A stretch of DNA of 11,087 nucleotides from Gammaproteobacteria bacterium. GTDB lineage: Bacteria; Pseudomonadota; Alphaproteobacteria; UBA828. The stretch lies in assembly GCA_002714015.1 (NCBI GenBank), contig PAWF01000023.1, positions 18,588 to 29,674 of the forward strand, given 5' to 3'. Position numbers and translations under genes: made by a program. Of the stretch, positions 7,326 to 11,087 are shown piece by piece. A model generated the notes under the pieces. It was not told the DNA's origin. It saw only the letters and a program-made list of their open reading frames with translations, and did not search any database. Each line of letters opens with the position of its first letter. Position 1 is the stretch's first letter.

Positions 7326-9643
7326 TTTGTTTTCCTCCTATCAAGATAAATCATTAAGGGAGGCAGGAAAAAAAAGTCTGCTACTAGTGCAAGTATGATT
7401 GTGATGCAGGTAAGGAGACCCATGTTCCAATTAATTTCAAATCCTGAAGTGGCCAAAACTCCAAATCCAGCTCCTAAAACTGCTGTTGTGGTCCAAAGGG
7501 CATGACCAACTGAGTTAAATGCATATTTCACAGCTTTTTGGGGATCTAGTTTTTGTTCTCTTCGCCCCCTAATATATTTACTGAGAAAGTGAATTGTATC
7601 ATCGACTACAATACCAAATGTAACTGCAGTTACAACTGATGCTGCTACACCAATTTGACCCAAGGTGTAACCCCACAGCCCAAAAGCCATTGCGGCAGGA
7701 ACAAAATTTGGAATTAGGCTAATTAAGCCAAGTCTAAGGCTTTTAAGTGCAAAGATGAGAATTAATGAAATGAGCGCCATAGCAATTATTGTTCCAACTA
7801 GCATTCCTTCTATGTTTCTCTTTGAAATATGAGCAAACATAACACTTAAACCAGAGCCTTCTGTATGCATATATTTAGGGGTATTAGCCTTTAACCATAA
7901 TACAGCCCTTTCATCCATTTCGCGCTGTTCTTTAGCAGATAGGTCTCTAGCAACCACGGTCATCCTGGTAGATGATTTAGAAACGTCAATCTGATCGTTA
8001 AGATCCCGCCCCATAGGCAGCGAAAGCTCATATAATAAAAGATATTGTGCTGCTAAGGCTGCATCTTCAGGTACCTTGTAAAAAGCTGAGTCATCATCGT
8101 GCATGTTTTTATTTAGGCGTTTCATTACGTCTGAGAAGGCTGCAACATTAACTACTTTAGGCTGTTTTCTGTACCAATTAGCAAAATCATCAACTTTTTG
8201 GAGGTAAAGAGGTTCTGTTATTCCTCCTTCACGAGCAGAATTAAGGGAATAATCAAAATATTCTACACCACTTAAATTCTCAATTACGAAATCAGTATCT
8301 CTACGAAATTCATAGCTCTTTGAAAAATATCCTGTCCAATTATCATTGAGTTCTATTTGAGGGACTCCAGAAGCTAGACCTAAAATAACTATTCCACCAA
8401 CAAAAAATAAACGTTTTCTATTACGAACAATAAAGGACCCAAAATTATCAAAAAATTCACTTTGTCCATCTTTTATTGGTCTTACTTTTAATGGTAATAT
8501 TGAAAGAATTGCTGGCAGGAAGGTTACAGAGAAAATAAACGCACCTACTACTCCTATTGCTACTATATTCCCAAGAGCATTAAATGGCGGCGAGTCTGAA
8601 GCATTCATAGAAAGAAAGCCAATTGCCGTTGTTAGAGAGGTAAGAAATATAGGGTGAATATTTATTCTTAGGGATTCAATTATGGCATCATTACGTTTAG
8701 CGCCACGCCTCATTGATTGTATAGTTGACCAAATGACATGAACACTGTGCGCTATAGCTACAGTCATTATAATAGTTGGAGCTCCAGCTGACCCTGGACT
8801 TAAAACAAAACCTGCCCAACCAGCAGCTCCCATACCGCTGATGGCTGAGAATACTACAACAACTAAAGTACAGATTGTTCCAGTTAAAGACCTAAGTAAT
8901 ATGGTCATGACAAGAACAATAGCAATTAAAATGATCGGACCAAGTTCGGTCAAATCATTTATAGCTGCATCGCCAAAAGCCTGGCTCATAACAATACTTC
9001 CAGTAGGATGAAATTCAATATTTGGATGGCTTAAACGGACTTCAGACAACATAGCTTGGACAGCATTCATTATTTCTGGCACAGCCTTATTTTGATCTTC
9101 CGGTAAGACAAAATTTGCAAGAATACCTGCAGTCTTTCCATCTCTTGAAACTAATCTGTTAATTAATTGTATTTCGCCTAATGCAATATTTCTTATTAGC
9201 TTTAAATCTTGGTTACTTAATTGACTTGCATCTTCAACTAAATTCTCAACAATTAACTCATCGTTTGCTGCCCAAGTGTGAGTATGATTAGTAAGAGAAT
9301 CTACGCGACTGACATAAGGTAAAAACCAGCTACTTTTGGTAAGTGTTTCAATGGCAATCAAGACATCATTTTGGAATATGTCACCTTGATTTGGAGATAA
9401 TCCAATTATAACTGTATTTGAAGCGCTATAAGTTTCCTCAATAGCCTCAAAAGCAAGCAATTGTGGATTGTCATCAGAGAAATAAATTCTACTATCATTA
9501 CTAATAGTTAGATGTTGTCCACCAGAACCCAAGATTAGGACAATACCTAAAACTAAGAAGACAATTGGTATACGCCATTTGATAACTAAATGAGCATATT
9601 TAGAAGCTAGATCAGGCGTGAATGTTTTTGATATTATGTTCAT
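7322..9643 (-). CDS. MMPL/RND-superfamily exporter (COG1033 type)
   Basis: A 773-residue inner-membrane transporter with two RND halves. TM1 is at about 26-43, a periplasmic domain at 45-230, TM2-TM6 at 233-380, TM7 at 411-428, a second periplasmic domain at 430-612 and TM8-TM12 at 615-762. The early FSDDNPQLLAFE (55-66) is characteristic of the family. TM10 carries VVDDTIHFL (679-687), where Asp681-Asp682 fit the proton-relay position. The equivalent TM4 segment reads AIAHSVHVI (296-304), with His299 where an acidic residue is expected. No membrane-fusion protein gene is present, consistent with MMPL rather than AcrB-type pumps. The start is fixed by an in-frame TGA six codons upstream; GAAGG lies 12 nt before the ATG. 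It is the first gene of the module. Likely a proton-driven lipid or hydrophobe exporter; cargo unknown. Confidence 0.9.
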   Translation of the reverse strand: MNIISKTFTPDLASKYAHLVIKWRIPIVFLVLGIVLILGSGGQHLTISNDSRIYFSDDNPQLLAFEAIEETYSASNTVIIGLSPNQGDIFQNDVLIAIETLTKSSWFLPYVSRVDSLTNHTHTWAANDELIVENLVEDASQLSNQDLKLIRNIALGEIQLINRLVSRDGKTAGILANFVLPEDQNKAVPEIMNAVQAMLSEVRLSHPNIEFHPTGSIVMSQAFGDAAINDLTELGPIILIAIVLVMTILLRSLTGTICTLVVVVFSAISGMGAAGWAGFVLSPGSAGAPTIIMTVAIAHSVHVIWSTIQSMRRGAKRNDAIIESLRINIHPIFLTSLTTAIGFLSMNASDSPPFNALGNIVAIGVVGAFIFSVTFLPAILSILPLKVRPIKDGQSEFFDNFGSFIVRNRKRLFFVGGIVILGLASGVPQIELNDNWTGYFSKSYEFRRDTDFVIENLSGVEYFDYSLNSAREGGITEPLYLQKVDDFANWYRKQPKVVNVAAFSDVMKRLNKNMHDDDSAFYKVPEDAALAAQYLLLYELSLPMGRDLNDQIDVSKSSTRMTVVARDLSAKEQREMDERAVLWLKANTPKYMHTEGSGLSVMFAHISKRNIEGMLVGTIIAMALISLILIFALKSLRLGLISLIPNFVPAAMAFGLWGYTLGQIGVAASVVTAVTFGIVVDDTIHFLSKYIRGRREQKLDPQKAVKYAFNSVGHALWTTTAVLGAGFGVLATSGFEINWNMGLLTCITIILALVADFFFLPPLMIYLDRRKTK
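7334..7339 (-). promoter_or_regulatory. Ribosome binding site for the LolA-like gene, inside the exporter gene
   Basis: A full consensus AGGAGG on the minus strand, 8 nt before the ATG at 7323-7325, embedded in the last codons of the exporter. With the ATGA stop/start overlap it suggests that the periplasmic carrier is made at least as efficiently as the pump. Confidence 0.75.
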
Positions 9644-9740
9644 TTGCCAACGCGACCTTCATTAAAGCTTTTAACATATTTTGAGGTCTTGAACTAAACC
9701 TAAAATATAAAGATGGTATTTTAGCCGCTATATAGTTGAT

Positions 9741-9746
9741 ATTATA
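9741..9746 (-). promoter_or_regulatory. Candidate -10 box for the exporter module
   Basis: A perfect TATAAT on the minus strand would start RNA near 9734, leaving a leader of about 90 nt before the exporter ATG. No TTGACA-like -35 lies at 16-18 nt (the hexamer there is CTAAGG), so activator dependence or coincidence are both possible. Confidence 0.35.
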
Positions 9747-9793
9747 CACAACGATCATATACGCCTTAGAAAGCCTTTCAGATCACTTAATAA

Positions 9794-9810
9794 GTTATCT
9801 TTGTGATAAC
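9794..9810. repeat. Inverted repeat GTTATC-5 nt-GATAAC, operator-like
   Basis: Perfect 6-bp arms at 9794-9799 and 9805-9810 with a 5-nt centre. The arms contain G/C at both ends, unlike the surrounding A/T runs. It lies about 50 bp upstream of the candidate -10, a place where activators often bind. There is no following U-tract on either strand, so it is not a terminator. Confidence 0.3.
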
Positions 9811-9820
9811 GGTAGGAAGT

Positions 9821-9838
9821 AAATATTTAAAATATTTA
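9821..9838. repeat. Tandem nonamer AAATATTTA x2
   Basis: Two exact adjacent copies of AAATATTTA. It may be a curved or easily melted AT element upstream of the exporter promoter, or a simple low-complexity duplication. Confidence 0.35.
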
Positions 9839-9876
9839 ACTGCTGTAGTGTTTCTTAGCTAAAACTTAGTACACTA

Positions 9877-9897
9877 ACTTATTTAACATTAATAAGT
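9877..9897. repeat. Inverted repeat ACTTATT / AATAAGT
   Basis: Perfect 7-bp arms (9877-9883 and 9891-9897) around a 7-nt loop. It could form a weak hairpin in RNA reading through from the YgjP-like gene, but no U-tract follows on the minus strand. Confidence 0.25.
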
Positions 9898-9910
9898 GAA
9901 ATCATGAACA

Positions 9911-10002
9911 AATAAACGAATATATCATCAAAATATATTATAAATAAAATAATTTTGGGATTTTTTAATAAAAAAGATAGTAAGCTAAGTAATAAACGAA
10001 TA
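9911..10002. repeat. 12-nt direct repeat AATAAACGAATA, copies 80 nt apart
   Basis: Identical copies at 9911-9922 and 9991-10002, start to start exactly 80 nt. The shared ACGA core makes them less trivial than pure A/T runs. One copy lies at the stop of the YgjP-like gene and the other deeper in the gap. Confidence 0.4.
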
Positions 10003-10004
10003 AA

Positions 10005-10709
10005 TTAATATTTTTCAGTTCCATAACGCCTTAGATGTGCCCCCTTATGCTGAAGCCAAGTTTTTGCGTAGGCTGCGTCTTTGCAAAGTTTATCTACAGT
10101 TTTCCAGAAAGCAGGTCCATGATTGAGTTCTACAAGATGACTCACTTCATGACATATAACATAATTTAACACACTTTTAGGTGCCATTAATAGACGCCAA
10201 GAGAAAGAAAGGTGTCCTTTTGAGGAACAGCTGCCCCATTGTGAAACTGGATCACCAACCTTTAAGCTTATAATTTCTTTGTTGACTAAACTGGCTAAAT
10301 ATTTGGCGTGCGGTTTTATTATTTTTTTTGCTTCAGTTTTAAGAGTAGCAATTGCTATGTCCTCAAAGTTATTATTTTGTCCAGAAATTATAAGTTTATT
10401 ACCAAACCAACTTACATTTGATGTAGCCGCATTTAAAGAATAAAGAACTATTGTTCCATCAAGAAAAGGAAGTTCAGTACCATCTTTTATAGGTATATTA
10501 GCTAACCTTTCCTTTAGTCTTGCTTCAATCCATTCAGACTTACTTTGTGCAAATAAATCTGCACTACGCAAGCTTTTTCCAGAAGGAATAACTATTTCTA
10601 AACCTGGATTATTTTGAATTACACGAATTATAATTCTACGTGCTCGATGGCTTTGCCTGATTGGAATCTTGGCAGTTTTTCCGTCTGTAAGTTTTACTTT
10701 GGTATACAT
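10005..10709 (-). CDS. YgjP/DUF45 (M48-like) zinc metallohydrolase
   Basis: A 234-residue cytosolic protein of the YgjP-like family (COG1451), near the usual length. The zinc motif is intact: HEVSH (187-191) inside YVICHEVSHLVELNHGPAFW, with the third ligand His197 in NHGPAFW. The family hallmark WGSCSSKGHLSFSWRL (158-173) precedes it. The N-terminus has RRIIIRV (24-30) and IPSG (41-44), also typical. It has no signal peptide or membrane segment. The family was long annotated as a predicted metalloprotease; E. coli YgjP is, as I recall, assigned as a nucleotide pyrophosphatase acting on UTP, so a peptidase role should not be assumed. It stands alone, with 116 nt before it and 361 nt after it. 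The ATG start has no clear Shine-Dalgarno, and no better start is apparent. Confidence 0.88.
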   Translation of the reverse strand: MYTKVKLTDGKTAKIPIRQSHRARRIIIRVIQNNPGLEIVIPSGKSLRSADLFAQSKSEWIEARLKERLANIPIKDGTELPFLDGTIVLYSLNAATSNVSWFGNKLIISGQNNNFEDIAIATLKTEAKKIIKPHAKYLASLVNKEIISLKVGDPVSQWGSCSSKGHLSFSWRLLMAPKSVLNYVICHEVSHLVELNHGPAFWKTVDKLCKDAAYAKTWLQHKGAHLRRYGTEKY

Positions 10710-10825
10710 TTTTCTATGTTCTTATGAAAAATCTAAAATTATTTAATAACTATTTGTTTTACGACTAAAAATGTTATCTCATTGAGTGGTAGTCACAAAA
10801 AGAATGATGTATAGAAAACTAATTG

Positions 10826-11087
10826 TTAAAGCCCTAATTGTTTTTGAGAAAATTCTGGATAGGTTTCTGCAATTTGTTGTCCAACTGATCCGTAAATAAG
10901 TTCAAGGCTTTTTGCATCAGGGCTTGGAGTAGTGCAAACGTTATCGGGTATTTGGAAGTTAAAACCGGTGTTTGTTTTTATACTTTCAATGGATTCACCT
11001 GGGTGAAGACTATGAAGTTGAAAACTTTCAGATGATTGTTGCCAAGTAAATATACAACGACCTGTTACAAGGGCGTATGGTCCGCCT
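10826..11087 (-). CDS. Family I CoA-transferase beta subunit (glutaconate/3-oxoacid type), 3' end only
   Basis: The last 86 codons of a gene cut by the high-coordinate edge; TAA stop at 10826-10828. The tail begins GGPYALVTGRCIFTW and continues with LHSLHPGESIESIKTNTGFN, then TPSPDAKSLELI. In family I CoA-transferase beta subunits this end reads as a conserved strand, a LHPG-x-(S/T)-xE-x(2) turn, an xNTGF motif and a proline-rich TPxPxxxEL linker. These enzymes move CoA between acyl groups and act with an alpha subunit normally encoded just upstream. Here that would lie beyond the window. The catalytic Glu is not expected in this tail, so neither activity nor substrate can be read. The next gene (YgjP-like) starts 116 nt on, with no convincing terminator between them. 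Confidence 0.72.
   Translation of the reverse strand, partial: GGPYALVTGRCIFTWQQSSESFQLHSLHPGESIESIKTNTGFNFQIPDNVCTTPSPDAKSLELIYGSVGQQIAETYPEFSQKQLGL

Larger units (their letters stand above)
9644..10004. other. 361-nt non-coding gap upstream of the exporter module
   Basis: No credible ORF, tRNA or small-RNA gene was found here. It is very AT-rich and carries a TATAAT (9741-9746), a GTTATC/GATAAC dyad (9794-9810), a tandem nonamer (9821-9838), an ACTTATT/AATAAGT hairpin (9877-9897) and a 12-nt direct repeat (9911-9922, 9991-10002). After the YgjP-like stop there is only a GC-free run TTTTTTATTAAAAAA (9961-9975), so a Rho-independent terminator is not convincing. It is the longest gap in the window and the likely control region of the exporter module. 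Confidence 0.6.

Noticed and set aside
9612..9662. 16-residue upstream ORF overlapping the exporter start in another frame
   Set aside because: It has no Shine-Dalgarno of its own and a composition expected by chance; nothing indicates it is translated.
9961..9975. T6-ATT-A6 element after the YgjP-like gene as a terminator
   Set aside because: The stem contains no G-C pair, so it would not form a stable RNA hairpin.

Overview
The window is AT-rich and densely coding. All nine recognisable genes lie on the minus strand, so transcription runs from high to low coordinates. Gene content (an outer-membrane barrel, a periplasmic LolA-fold protein, CoA-dependent methylmalonate-semialdehyde dehydrogenase, alanine dehydrogenase) points to a Gram-negative bacterium. 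A streamlined marine alpha- or gammaproteobacterium is my best guess, but the sequence alone does not settle the lineage.

Layout in transcription order: (1) the 3' end of a family I CoA-transferase beta subunit (10826-11087, cut by the window edge). (2) A YgjP/DUF45 zinc metallohydrolase (10005-10709). (3) A 361-nt non-coding gap (9644-10004) with a candidate -10 box, several dyads and a 12-nt direct repeat. (4) A tight three-gene envelope module: an MMPL/RND exporter (7322-9643), a PF17131 LolA-like periplasmic protein (6513-7325, ATGA overlap with the exporter) and an outer-membrane beta-barrel (5194-6510, 2-nt gap). (5) A 174-nt gap. (6) ald (3904-5019) and mmsA (2368-3867), 36 nt apart. 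(7) An oligopeptidase B-like S9 peptidase (171-2279). (8) The first 33 codons of a carbon-nitrogen hydrolase resembling beta-ureidopropionase or N-carbamoylputrescine amidase (1-99).

Two functional themes stand out. The low-coordinate half looks catabolic. If the partial amidase is a beta-ureidopropionase, it would release beta-alanine. A pyruvate-dependent transaminase, not in the window, would turn that into malonate semialdehyde plus L-alanine. MmsA would convert the semialdehyde to acetyl-CoA, and Ald would regenerate pyruvate from alanine while releasing ammonium. The peptidase between them adds amino-acid supply from peptides. The middle block looks like a machine crossing the envelope: inner-membrane pump, periplasmic lipid-binding-fold carrier and outer-membrane barrel, encoded in inner-to-outer order and translationally coupled. 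Its substrate cannot be read from the sequence.

The most interesting signals are that three-part module and an atypical TM4 in its pump, where a His sits in the position expected to carry the proton-relay acid while the TM10 Asp pair is intact. I found no RNA gene, CRISPR array, insertion sequence, prophage or convincing Rho-independent terminator.
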